A stretch of 64,000 bases of DNA, from the NCBI GenBank assembly GCA_963798795.1, contig CAWCUZ010000002.1:930001-994000 (forward strand), read 5' to 3'. The position numbers and the translations under genes are program-made. Below the pieces are notes generated by a model. The model worked only from the letters and a program-made list of their open reading frames with translations. It was not told the DNA's origin and did not search any database. Shown piece by piece: positions 45,402 through 53,304 of the stretch. This DNA is from CAWCUZ01 sp963798795 (GTDB lineage: Bacteria > Acidobacteriota > Vicinamibacteria > Vicinamibacterales > SCN-69-37). Numbering within the stretch: position 1 is the first letter of the stretch; the number at the start of each line of letters is the position of its first letter.

Positions 45402-45812
45402 GTGCGAGGGTGCGAGGTGCGGAGTGCGAGGGTGCGCGGTGCGAGGGTGCGAGGGTGCGGGGTGCGGGGTGCGCGGTGCGAGGGTGCGAGGGTGCGGGGT
45501 GCGGGGTGCGCGGGTGCGGGGTGCGAGGGTGCGAGGGTGCGAGGGTGCGCGGTGCGCGGTGCGCGGTGCGCGGTGCGAGGGTGCGAGGGTGCGGGGTGCG
45601 CGGTGCGAGGGTGCGAGAGTGCGGGGTGCGGGGTGCGAGGGTGCGGGGGTGCGGGGTGCGCGGGTGCGGGGTGTGAGGGTGCGGGGTGCGCGGTGCGAGG
45701 GTGCGGGGTGCGGGGTGCGAGGGTGCGAGGGTGCGGGGTGCGAGGGTGCGGGGTGCGCGGGTGCGCGGGTGCGGGGTGCGAGGGTGTGAGGGTGCGGGGT
45801 GCGCGGTGCGGG
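45402..45812 (+). repeat. Tandem GTGCG array, 55 units of 7-8 bp, left end of the block
   Basis: Reads as GTGCG plus a 2-3 base tail. By my count the 411 bases split exactly into 55 units: 20 end AGG, 18 GG, 9 CG, 4 CGG, plus single AG, GA, AGA and GGG. Two units read GTGTG in place of GTGCG. The array begins six bases after the rhomboid stop and ends four bases before the stop of the four-helix gene on the other strand. The G-rich strand has closely spaced GGG/GGGG runs and could form G-quadruplexes. A 6-unit copy in opposite orientation lies at 47755-47796. No CRISPR-like spacers are present. Confidence 0.9.
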
Positions 45813-45928
45813 GTGGTCAGTCGACGCCGCGCGTGCGCCCGACGTCCGGGGCTGTCGTTGAACGCAGATAGCGGACGAGCGCGGCGAGGCAGCGACGCGC
45901 CCGATCGGCGTCCTGCTCGAGCGCGTCG

Positions 45929-45936
45929 AGTTCAGC
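45929..45936. repeat. 8-bp target-site duplication, left copy
   Basis: AGTTCAGC, identical to 47349-47356 on the right side of the IS. Eight bases is the usual duplication of IS256-family elements. The adjoining base (G at 45937, and G after the right copy at 47357) extends the visual match to nine by chance or by element end. Marks the insertion point inside codons for Glu-Leu of the four-helix gene. Confidence 0.8.
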
Positions 45937-45983
45937 GAGCCTGTCAGGATTTTTGTGTGTGGGGTTTAGCATGAGGAGCCCCT

Positions 45984-47246
45984 ATGCCCCGCACACCGAA
46001 GAGCGAAAGAAGACCTGCTGAGACGCTGGCGCCAGTGCCGGCCGAGGTTCTGGACCAGTTCGCGCCCGATCGGCCGCTCTCGGCGGCGGAGGTCGAGTCG
46101 GCGACCCGGCGGTTCAAGAAGGCCCTGATCGAACGCGCGCTGGACGCCGAGCTGAGCCATCACCTCGGCTATGCGCCGGGCACCGACAAGCCTGACGACA
46201 CGACGAATCACCGCAACGGCACGAGCAGCAAGACCGTGCTGACCGACGACGGGCCGGTCGACATTGCGGTGCCGCGCGACCGCCAGAGCACGTTCGAGCC
46301 GCAGCTGATCCCCAAGCATGAGCGTCGATTCACGGGATTCGACGAGAAGATCATCGCGCTCTACGCGCGCGGGCTGACGGTGCGGGAGATCCAAGCGTTC
46401 CTGCTCGACATGTACGCGGTCGACGTCTCGCCGGATCTCATCAGCGCCGTGACCGACGCCGTGGTCGCCGAGGTCACGGAGTGGCAGAATCGCCCCCGCG
46501 AGCCGATGTATCCCGTCGTGTTCTTCGACGCCTTGCGCGTCAAGATCCGCGATGACGGTGTCGTGCGCAGCAAGGCGGTCTATCTCGCCCTGGCGGTCCT
46601 GCGCGATGGCACGCGCGACATTCTCGGCGTGTGGATCGAGCAGACGGAAGGGGCGAAATTCTGGCTCAAGGTCTTTACCGACCTGAAGGTGCGCGGCTGT
46701 CAGGACATCCTGATTGCCGTCACCGACGGGCTCAAGGGCATGCCGGAGGCGATCGAGACGGCCTATCCGCGGACGACCCTGCAGACCTGCCTGGTACATC
46801 TGATTCGGAACAGCTTGGAGTTGGCGAGCTGGAAAGATCGGAAAGCGCTCGCCAGCGCGCTCCGCGCGGTCTACACGGCCGCCAACGCCGAGGCGGCGGC
46901 CGCCGCGCTCGACGCCTTTGCGGCCGGCCTCTGGGGGCACCGGTTCCCGACGATCGCGAAAATGTGGCGCGCGGCCTGGGCGCACGTGATCCCGTTCTTT
47001 GCGTTCCCGCCGGACGTGCGGCGCGTCATCTACACGACCAACGCGCTGGAAAGCGTCAACGCCCGCGTGCGCAAAATCATCAAGACGCGCGGCCACTTCC
47101 CGACCGACGAGGCCGCGACCAAGCTCATCTGGTTGGCCTTGCGCAACATCACGGCCGAGTGGTCCAAGGCCGCCCATCACTGGAAAGCCGCCCTGAATCA
47201 ATTCGCCATCGTGTACGAAGACCGGTTCCTGAAAGGACCGGCGTAG
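45984..47246 (+). CDS. IS256-family DDE transposase (Mutator type)
   Basis: 420 aa, full length for the family. The DDE residues can be placed in VVFFDALRVKIRDDG (first Asp), LIAVTDGLKGMPEAI (second Asp) and YTTNALESVNARVRK (Glu). Other family signs: HLGYAPGTDKPDDTTNHRNGTSSKTV near the N-terminus, VPRDRQSTFEPQLIPKHERR, CLVHLIRNSLELASWKDRK, and HWKAALNQFAIVYEDR at the end. The first ATG (45984) lies 42 bases inside the left inverted repeat. No frameshift or stop is present. Confidence 0.95.
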   Translation: MPRTPKSERRPAETLAPVPAEVLDQFAPDRPLSAAEVESATRRFKKALIERALDAELSHHLGYAPGTDKPDDTTNHRNGTSSKTVLTDDGPVDIAVPRDRQSTFEPQLIPKHERRFTGFDEKIIALYARGLTVREIQAFLLDMYAVDVSPDLISAVTDAVVAEVTEWQNRPREPMYPVVFFDALRVKIRDDGVVRSKAVYLALAVLRDGTRDILGVWIEQTEGAKFWLKVFTDLKVRGCQDILIAVTDGLKGMPEAIETAYPRTTLQTCLVHLIRNSLELASWKDRKALASALRAVYTAANAEAAAAALDAFAAGLWGHRFPTIAKMWRAAWAHVIPFFAFPPDVRRVIYTTNALESVNARVRKIIKTRGHFPTDEAATKLIWLALRNITAEWSKAAHHWKAALNQFAIVYEDRFLKGPA

Positions 47247-47262
47247 AATGGCCGCGAGGATG

Positions 47263-47306
47263 GCCGCTGGGGCGGCCGGCCCAGATCAGCCGGCCACCCC
47301 AGCGGC
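47263..47306 (+). terminator. Strong hairpin behind the transposase
   Basis: Two 18-base arms (GCCGCTGGGGCGGCCGGC and its complement with one G:U-type mismatch) separated by eight bases, starting 16 bases after the transposase stop. No U-run follows (AAAGATCAAAA), so it may limit read-through or protect the transcript end rather than act as a classical terminator. Confidence 0.55.
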
Positions 47307-47348
47307 AAAGATCAAAACCGCCTCACACACAGAATTCCTGACACTCCC

Positions 47349-47356
47349 AGTTCAGC
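47349..47356. repeat. 8-bp target-site duplication, right copy
   Basis: AGTTCAGC, the partner of 45929-45936. It lies in the four-helix-bundle gene directly after the right inverted repeat of the IS. Confidence 0.8.
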
Positions 47357-47754
47357 GGCCGTGATCAGGCCGATGTCGCGAGCCTCACGCAGGTGACTCG
47401 AGAGCTCGCCCACCGACGCTCTCGCGACATTCGCGAAGTGACTGAACTCGCGATGGGCATACCGCCAGAATCCCTCCGACGTGTTGCTGCAGGCCGAGTT
47501 GATGGCGCTCCAGATCTGATCCTTGAGACCCCAGTGCCGGTTCCACTGCGGCCCCGAGAGCAAGCCGAGCCGCCGCCGCCGCAGCCCGTCGCACAATTGC
47601 CAGGCTTCCAACTGCTCGTGATGCCGCACCGACATGCGGCCGACCTGCGCAAGGCTGATGCCAGAGCGAACGGCCGCCGCGGGGATGCGCTCGGTCGCCA
47701 AGGGTGGCAGTTGCTTCCATACATCTCGCAATGCGTGTACCTCGGATTTCTCAC

Positions 47755-47796
47755 CCCGCACCCCGCACCCCGCACCCCGCACCCCGCACCTTGCAC
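47755..47796 (-). repeat. Inverted GTGCGGG array, 6 units, right end of the block
   Basis: On the minus strand: one GTGCAAG unit then five perfect GTGCGGG units (42 bp). It begins on the base after the htpX stop codon TAG (47799-47797). It is the same repeat as at 45402-45812 but in opposite orientation, so both arrays read inward. Between it and the four-helix ATG (47635) are 119 bases with no recognised gene. Confidence 0.85.
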
Positions 47797-48786
47797 CTAT
47801 CGTTGATATGCCATCTCGCGCAGCCGCGCGATGCGCCTGGCCATCGGCGGATGGGTGGCCCAGAGGTTCGACCAGGCGCTCTCGGACTGGTTGAGCTTGC
47901 GGCCGGTCGGGTCGGCGATGCACATGTGCGCCGTGCCCCGTTTGATGCTCTTCGTGGGCTCGGCGGCGTTCTCGATCGTCTCGAGCGCGCTGGCCAGGCT
48001 CAGCGGATTGCGGGTGAGCTCGGCCCCGGTCGCGTCGGCCAGATATTCCCGGCGTCGTGACACGGCGGTCGCGAGGAGCTGGCCGATGATGGGCGCGAGC
48101 ACGATCGCCAGAATCCAGAACACCAGCATCAGGATGCCGACGACGCCGGCGCCGTCACCATCGCGGCCGCCGCGACGCGAGCGGCCGCCGCGCACCCCCC
48201 CGAACCACATCGCCCGCGCGGAGAAGTCGGCCAGCAGCAGGATGGCGCCGACGAGCGCGGCCACGACCGTCATCAGCCGGATGTCGAGGTTGCGCACGTG
48301 GCCCAGCTCGTGCGCGATGACCCCCTGGAGCTGCTCGCGGTTCAGCCGCCTGAGCAGCCCCTCGGTCGCCGCAACCGACGCGTGCTGCGGGTCGCGGCCG
48401 GTGGCAAAGGCGTTCGGATCGGGGTCGGGGACCACAAACGCCTTCGGCGCCGGCACGCCCGCGGCGATCGCCATCTCCTCGACCACGTTCTGGAACTGGC
48501 GGTAGCGGAGCTTGTCGTCATCGGTCTCGGCCGTGTCGATGAGCTCCTGCACGGGGATCGCGCGCGTCGACTTCAGCACGGCCTGGTCGCCGCTCCGCAG
48601 GCTCCACCAGGCCTGGCCCGATCCGAACAGGACGGCGATCGGCGTCGCGATCGGCACGAAGGCCCGGCCGTGGCCGATCACGAACGCGTCGACGCCGGCG
48701 CCGAGCAGCGCCAGGAACGCGATGAAGATGGCCATCACGACCCAGGTCCGCCGGCGATTGGCGGCCTGCTGCTCGAGAAGGTTCAT
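47797..48786 (-). CDS. htpX: HtpX-like M48 zinc metalloprotease
   Basis: Membrane protease of 329 aa. The zinc motif is HELGH (GVIAHELGHVRNLD), with the third ligand in SRRREYLADATGAEL. Four hydrophobic segments: WVVMAIFIAFLALLGAGV, FVPIATPIAVLFGSGQ, RLMTVVAALVGAILLLADF and GVVGILMLVFWILAIVLAPIIG. A Gly/Arg-rich loop (GGVRGGRSRRGGRDGDG) separates the last two. It degrades damaged membrane proteins. It is six bases after lemA, the common lemA-htpX order. Confidence 0.92.
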   Translation of the reverse strand: MNLLEQQAANRRRTWVVMAIFIAFLALLGAGVDAFVIGHGRAFVPIATPIAVLFGSGQAWWSLRSGDQAVLKSTRAIPVQELIDTAETDDDKLRYRQFQNVVEEMAIAAGVPAPKAFVVPDPDPNAFATGRDPQHASVAATEGLLRRLNREQLQGVIAHELGHVRNLDIRLMTVVAALVGAILLLADFSARAMWFGGVRGGRSRRGGRDGDGAGVVGILMLVFWILAIVLAPIIGQLLATAVSRRREYLADATGAELTRNPLSLASALETIENAAEPTKSIKRGTAHMCIADPTGRKLNQSESAWSNLWATHPPMARRIARLREMAYQR

Positions 48787-48792
48787 GTGTCG

Positions 48793-49362
48793 CTACGACT
48801 TGCGCCCCATCGACAGGTCCACGGTCGGCACGGCGCGGTCGCCCTCGTCTGTAATCTGGAACAGCTCGGCGGCGGTGAAGTTGAACGTGTTGGCGATCAG
48901 GCTGCCCGGGAACGTCTCGCGCGCGATGTTGTACTTCGTCGCGATGTCGTTGTAGAACTGGCGCGCGAAGCCGATCTTGTTCTCCGTGGCGGACAGTTCC
49001 TCCTGGAGCATCTTCACGTTCTCGTTCGACCGGAGCTGCGGGTAGTTCTCGGCCACGGCGAACAGCCGGCCGAGCGCCTGGCTGAGCTCGCCTTCCTTGC
49101 GGCTGGCATCGGCGGGCCCGGCGGCCGACATCGCCTTGGCGCGCGCCTCCATCACGGCCGTGAGCGTGTTCTGCTCGAATTCCATCTGCCCCTTGACCGT
49201 GTTGACCAGATTGGGGATCAGATCGTGCCGGCGCTTGAGCTGCACGTCGATCTGCCGCCAGCCGTTCATCGTCTGGTTGCGCAGGCCGACGAGCCGGTTG
49301 TAGCCGGCGATCACCCAGAGGACCACCAGCACGACGACGCCAAGGACTATCCAGCCAATCAT
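48793..49362 (-). CDS. lemA: LemA family protein
   Basis: 189 aa with one N-terminal membrane segment (IGWIVLGVVVLVVLWVIAGYN) and a long helical domain. The LVGLRNQTMNGWRQIDVQLKRRHDLIPNLVNTVKG stretch is the family signature, followed by LSATENKIGFARQFYNDIATKYNIARETFPGSLIA. I chose the ATG at 49362, which has a GGAGG seven bases upstream, over the in-frame start at 49395. Its function is not established; the pairing with htpX is recurrent. Confidence 0.9.
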   Translation of the reverse strand: MIGWIVLGVVVLVVLWVIAGYNRLVGLRNQTMNGWRQIDVQLKRRHDLIPNLVNTVKGQMEFEQNTLTAVMEARAKAMSAAGPADASRKEGELSQALGRLFAVAENYPQLRSNENVKMLQEELSATENKIGFARQFYNDIATKYNIARETFPGSLIANTFNFTAAELFQITDEGDRAVPTVDLSMGRKS

Positions 49363-49416
49363 GCGACCTCCTCGCCGGAGCGGCCGCGGCGCCACGCGCG
49401 CCCGCGGTCGCGGCCG

Positions 49417-49740
49417 TCACTCGGGACTCGACTCCCTGACGTGAAGCACAAACGTATCATCCAATGCCTCGGCCTGATGCGGCGCGTCCGCCGGCACCTG
49501 GAGCACCTCCCCCTCCCGGACGGTGACCTCCTCGCCGCCGACCATGGTCCGCAGGGCGCCCTGCAGCACGTAGATGAACTGCTCGGCCGCGTGGACGTGC
49601 CGCGGCACGAGCGCGCCCTTCTTCAGGTACACCTGCACGAGCGTGTCGCGCGCGCCCACGATCCGCTTGCGCGCCACCATCTCGGTGACCTTCTCGAGCT
49701 CCAGTTCGTCCCAGCGGTAGACCGCGGCGCACGGCGGCAT
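49417..49740 (-). CDS. Small single-domain cupin protein
   Basis: 107 aa with both cupin motifs: VPRHVHAAEQFIYVLQGALRTMVGG (His-x-His, Glu) and VREGEVLQVPADAPHQAEALDD (His). Metal binding is likely. It is divergent from the 2-oxoacid dehydrogenase gene, and 54 bases upstream of lemA in the same direction. Function not predictable; small cupins of this type often bind sugars or act in oxidative metabolism. Confidence 0.85.
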   Translation of the reverse strand: MPPCAAVYRWDELELEKVTEMVARKRIVGARDTLVQVYLKKGALVPRHVHAAEQFIYVLQGALRTMVGGEEVTVREGEVLQVPADAPHQAEALDDTFVLHVRESSPE

Positions 49741-49800
49741 CGGCGTGACTCAGCGCAGCATACCGCACCGGCGGCGCCCGGACCGGGCTGGGGCGCGGGG

Positions 49801-49806
49801 TATAAT
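49801..49806 (+). promoter_or_regulatory. Possible -10 element of the E1 dehydrogenase gene
   Basis: A perfect TATAAT lies 20 bases before the ATG at 49826. At the proper distance upstream there is no TTGACA-like -35, only GC-rich sequence, so the promoter would be weak or activator-dependent. The divergent cupin starts 60 bases away. Confidence 0.4.
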
Positions 49807-49825
49807 CGGGTGTTTGCGGAGCGTG

Positions 49826-51953
49826 ATGACCAACACCACCACGACCTCCACCGCGGAACGCCCCCGGGCGGGCGGGCTGTCTCCCGACGATCTCCGGCAC
49901 ATCTACCGCACGATGCTGCTGTCGCGGCGGATCGACGACAAGGAAATCCAGCTCAAGAACCAGAGCCTGATCTTCTTCCAGATCAGCGGCGCCGGCCACG
50001 AGGCGATTCTCGTGGCGGCGGGCCGGGCCCTGCGGGCCGGCCACGACTGGTTCTATCCCTACTATCGCGACCGCGCGCTGTGTCTGGCGATCGGCATGAC
50101 GCCGTTCGAGATGTTCCTGAGCGGCGTCGGCGCCCAGGACGACCCGAACAGCGGCGGCCGGCAGATGCCGTCGCACTGGGGGCACCAGAGGCTGAACATC
50201 GTGTCGCAGTCGAGCCCGACGGGCACGCAGTGCCTCCAGGCGGTTGGCTGCGCCGAGGCGGGCATGTTCGTACGGCCGCATCGAGGCCATCCCGGACCGC
50301 GCGGCGCGGTTCGCGTCCGACGAGGTGGTGTACGTCTCGGTCGGCGACGGCACGACGAGCGAAGGCGAGTTCTGGGAAGCGCTGAGCTCCGCCTGCGTGC
50401 GCAAGCTCCCCGTGCTCTTCCTGGTGGAAGACAACGGCTACGCGATTTCCGTGCCGGTCGAGGTGCAGACGCCGGGCGGCAGCATCTCGAAACTCGTCGA
50501 GACGTTCCCCGGCCTCAAGGTCGTCAAGTGCGACGGCACGGACGTGCTCGACAGCCATCGCGCCGTGCAGGAGGCGGTCGGCTGGTGCCGCGAGCGCCGC
50601 CAGCCGGCTCTCATCCACGCCACCTGCATCCGCCCGTACTCCCATTCGCTGTCGGATGACGAGCGGCTGTACAAGACACCGGCCGAGCGCGCGGAAGAGG
50701 CCAAGCGCGACCCGATCGCCCGGTTCGCGGCGTGGCTGACGCAGGAAGGCATCGCGACAGAGGCCGAGTTGGCCGACATCGCCAGACGCGTCGACAAAGA
50801 GGTGAACGAGGCCGCAGAGGCGGCCGTCCAGGCGCCGAAACCGGCCAAAGAGACGGCGGGGCTCTACGTGTACTCGCCGGATGTCGACCCGACCTCCGGC
50901 GCCTTCGACACGCCGGCCGCACCAGAAGGCAAGCCGGACACGATGGTCGCCGCCATCAACCGGACCATGAAGGACGAGATGGGCGTCAATCCGCGCATCG
51001 TCGTCTTCGGCGAGGACGTGGCGGACGCGACGCACGAAACGAACCTGAGCGAGGTGCAGGGCAAGGGCGGCGTCTTCAAGGTCACGCACGGCCTGCAGAA
51101 GGCGTACGGCGCCGTGCGCGTGTTCAACTCGCCGCTGGCTGAAGCGAACATCGTCGGGCGCGCGGTCGGGATGGCGACACGCGGCATCAAGCCGGTGGTC
51201 GAGATCCAGTTCTTCGACTACATCTGGCCGGCGATGATGCAGATCCGCAACGAACTCTCGATGATGCGGTACCGGTCGAGCAACGCCTTCTCGTGCCCGC
51301 TCGTCATCCGCACGACGATTGGCGGCTACCTGCGGGGCGGCGCGCCGTACCACAGCCAGTCGGGCGAGAGCATCTTCGCGCACTGCCCCGGGCTGCGCAT
51401 CGTCTTCCCGTCGAACGCGCAGGACGCGGCCGGGCTGCTGCGGACCGCGATCCGCTGCGACGACCCGGTCATGTTCCTGGAGCACAAGCATCTGTACCGG
51501 CAGACGTACAACAAGGGCGAGTACCCGGGTGCGAACTACATGATTCCATTCGGGCACGCCGCCACCCGCCGCGAGGGCACCGACGTGGTGGTGGTGACGT
51601 GGGGCGCGCTCGTGCAGCGGTCGATCCTCGCCGCGCAACAGGCGGAAAAGGACGGCATCAGCACGAAGGTCGTCGACCTGCGGACGATCATGCCCTTCGA
51701 CTGGAACGCGATTGCCGAATCGGTGAAGGCCACCAATCGGATCGTGATCGCGCACGAAGACCAGCTCACGTGCGGGTTCGGGGCCGAGCTGGCCGCGCGC
51801 GTCGCCGCGGAGCTGTTCGAGTATCTCGACGCGCCGGTTCGCCGCGTCGGCGCCATGGACACGCCGGTCGCCTACTGTCCCGACCTCGAAGAAGTGATTC
51901 TCCCGGGATCCGCCGACGTGCTGAAGGCGATCCAGGACACGGCGCGTTACTGA
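49826..51953 (+). CDS. Branched-chain/2-oxoacid dehydrogenase E1, alpha-beta fusion, one frameshift
   Basis: TPP-dependent decarboxylase of about 709 aa. The alpha half has YRTMLLSRRIDDKEIQLK and GRQMPSHWGHQRLNIVSQSSPTGTQ, then GDGTTSEGEFWEALSSACVRKLPVLFLVEDNGYAIS, the TPP/metal motif (GDG...N). The beta half begins near MVAAINRTMKDEMGVNPRIVVFGEDVAD and ends in the VTWGALVQRSILAAQQ and RRVGAMDTPVAYCPDLE parts of transketolase-C. One added base near 50272 (VGCAEAGM to YGRIEAIPD) breaks the frame. Alpha-beta fused E1 proteins are known in several phyla. No E2 or E3 is in the window. Confidence 0.88.
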
Positions 51954-51992
51954 GCACGCCCGGGCGCCGCCGCGGGGCCGGAGTCGTTCCGC

Positions 51993-53291
51993 ATGGCTGA
52001 CACGTGGCAGTTCGACGTGGCGATTGTCGGGGGCGGGCCCGGGGGCGCGGCCGCCGCGGCCGCCCTGCAGCGCCGCGGCCATGCGACCGTCGTCCTCGAG
52101 CGCACGACGTTCCCGCGTTTCCACATCGGCGAGTCGCAGCTGCCCTGGATGCACGGGCCGCTGGCGGCCATTGGCGCCGCTGACGCCGTGGCCGCCGCGG
52201 GCTTCGTACCCAAGTGGGGCGCCAATTTCGCCAACGCGGACGGATCCATTTCGCGGCACGCCGACTTTACGAATGCCGTCGAGGTGGCGCAGCCACAGAC
52301 GTATCAGGTCGCGCGCGACAAGTTCGACCAGGTCCTGCTGGAGCACGCCCTCGCGTGCGGCGCGGATATCCGCCAGGACTGCCGGGCCGAGCGCGCGGAG
52401 TTCGATGCCGACGGCGTGACACTCACCTACGTGGACGCGGCCGGTGCGACCGTTCCGCTTCGGGTGGGCGCCGTCATCGACGCGTCCGGGCGCGCGGGAT
52501 TCCTGGCGCGCCAGTTCGGCGAGCGGCGGACCGACCCCGCCCTCCAGAGCATCGCGCTCCATCGCCAGTACGAGGGCGTGCCGCGCTTCGAGGGACGGCG
52601 CGCGGGCGACATCCGCCTGGTGCTCCGCGAGGACGGCGGCTGGTTCTGGTTCATCCCGATCGACGACGCGGCGACGAGCGTCGGGATGGTGATGCCGCGC
52701 GAGGTGTATCACGCAGCGGCTCGACCGACGCCGGCCGAGACCCTCGACGCGATGGTGGCGGCCACGCCTCTCGCACACGACCTGCTCGCCGGCGCGCGCC
52801 CCGCCACGCCCGCGCGGTTCGAAGCCGATTACTCGTACCTGCACAGTTGCCAGGCTGGCGACCGGTTCGTGCTCGTGGGCGACGCCGGGGCCTTCCTGGA
52901 TCCGATCTTCTCGACCGGCGTGCTGATGGCGCTGCAGTCGGGCATCGAAGCGGCCGAGGCGTTGAGCGACGGCCTGCGGACAGGCGACCTGAGCGCGCGC
53001 CGGTTCCGCGCGTTCGAGCGGCGCGTCGTCCGGCGGTACCACCATTTCCGCCGGTTCGCGGTCACCTTCTACACGCCGGCGTTTCGCGAGGTGTTCCTGA
53101 ATCCCCAATCGCGGTTCGGCATTTTCGAGGCGGTGCTGTCGGTGCTGGCCGGCAACTGGCGTCCGTCGCTCGGCACGCGCCTCCGCGTCCAGGCGTTCTT
53201 CCTGATCGTGGCGGGCGTGCGCCTGGCGCGCCGCAGGAGCGCCGGGGCGATAGTGGAGCGCCGGGTCGACAATGGAGCGCCGGGTCTTTAG
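51993..53291 (+). CDS. FAD-dependent halogenase-like monooxygenase
   Basis: 432 aa. The FAD loop is IVGGGPGGAAAAAALQRRG, followed by FPRFHIGESQLPWM. The flavin-halogenase signs are present: a Lys in FVPKWGANF, WxWxIP in GGWFWFIPID, and the Fx.Px.Sx.G pattern in FLDPIFSTG. The family also includes epoxidases and geranylgeranyl reductases, but this motif set favours a halogenase. The substrate is unknown and no biosynthetic partner gene is obvious; E1 upstream is a separate function. The last codons and the stop lie in a palindromic repeat (53254-53299). Confidence 0.8.
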   Translation: MADTWQFDVAIVGGGPGGAAAAAALQRRGHATVVLERTTFPRFHIGESQLPWMHGPLAAIGAADAVAAAGFVPKWGANFANADGSISRHADFTNAVEVAQPQTYQVARDKFDQVLLEHALACGADIRQDCRAERAEFDADGVTLTYVDAAGATVPLRVGAVIDASGRAGFLARQFGERRTDPALQSIALHRQYEGVPRFEGRRAGDIRLVLREDGGWFWFIPIDDAATSVGMVMPREVYHAAARPTPAETLDAMVAATPLAHDLLAGARPATPARFEADYSYLHSCQAGDRFVLVGDAGAFLDPIFSTGVLMALQSGIEAAEALSDGLRTGDLSARRFRAFERRVVRRYHHFRRFAVTFYTPAFREVFLNPQSRFGIFEAVLSVLAGNWRPSLGTRLRVQAFFLIVAGVRLARRRSAGAIVERRVDNGAPGL

Positions 53292-53299
53292 ACCCGGCG
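53254..53299 (+). repeat. REP-like repeat supplying the 3' end of the halogenase-like gene
   Basis: Direct repeat TGGAGCGCCGGGTC twice (53254 and 53273), the second continuing into a perfect hairpin CGCCGGGTC-TTTA-GACCCGGCG (53278-53299). The TAG stop lies in the loop, so the final residues (ERRVDNGAPGL) are repeat-encoded. The same 16 bases TGGAGCGCCGGGTCTT start the repeat inside GH127. Confidence 0.75.
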
Positions 53300-53304
53300 A
53301 CAGA

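Larger units (their letters stand above)
45937..47348 (+). mobile_element. IS256-family insertion sequence, 1412 bp
   Basis: Bounded by imperfect inverted repeats. The left end is GAGCC followed by TGTCAGGATTTTTGTGTGTG, and the right end (reverse complement) is GGGAG followed by TGTCAGGAATTCTGTGTGTG, with two mismatches in 20 bases after the first five. It carries one transposase gene and a hairpin behind it. It duplicated AGTTCAGC on insertion and interrupts the four-helix-bundle gene. Because ends, transposase and duplication are all intact, the insertion looks recent and the element may still be active. Confidence 0.88.
45817..47635 (-). pseudogene. S23/IVP-like four-helix-bundle protein gene, split by an IS256-family element
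   Basis: Reads from an ATG at 47635 (MSVRHHEQLEAWQLCDGL). The four-helix-bundle family (TIGR02436-like) is recognised by HEQLEAWQL, GLKDQIWSAINSACSNTSEGFWR, EFSHFANVARASVGELSSHLREARDIGL. It runs to 47349, where the IS begins. The missing end lies beyond the IS at 45928-45817 (LDALEQDADRARRCLAALVRYL). Removing the IS and one 8-bp duplication joins the parts in frame (287+112 bases, 132 aa plus stop). Homologues are encoded in intervening sequences of 23S rRNA in some bacteria; function is unknown. No reverse transcriptase is nearby, so it is not a DGR Avd. Array repeats flank it on both sides. Confidence 0.82.

Noticed and set aside
45402..45812. CRISPR array
   Set aside because: Units are 7-8 bp with 2-3 base tails; there are no unique 30-bp spacers and no cas genes.
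45410..45871. Several open frames coding for Arg-Gly-Cys-Val repeats
   Set aside because: They exist in all phases only because the array lacks stop codons; no start signal and no conserved protein.
47263..47306. Right inverted repeat of the IS at this hairpin
   Set aside because: The true end is at 47348, shown by the target duplication and by the TGTCAGGA match to the left end.
45397..47796. Diversity-generating retroelement (four-helix protein as Avd)
   Set aside because: No reverse transcriptase, no template/variable repeat pair, and the repeats are short tandems.
47312..47923. A single 203-aa minus-strand gene
   Set aside because: It is a chimera: htpX codons in a wrong frame, array, true four-helix start, then the IS end (GVSGILCVRRF).
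49983..53108. Antisense frame of about 1040 codons
   Set aside because: Shadow of the E1 and halogenase-like genes, which have clear motifs on the plus strand.
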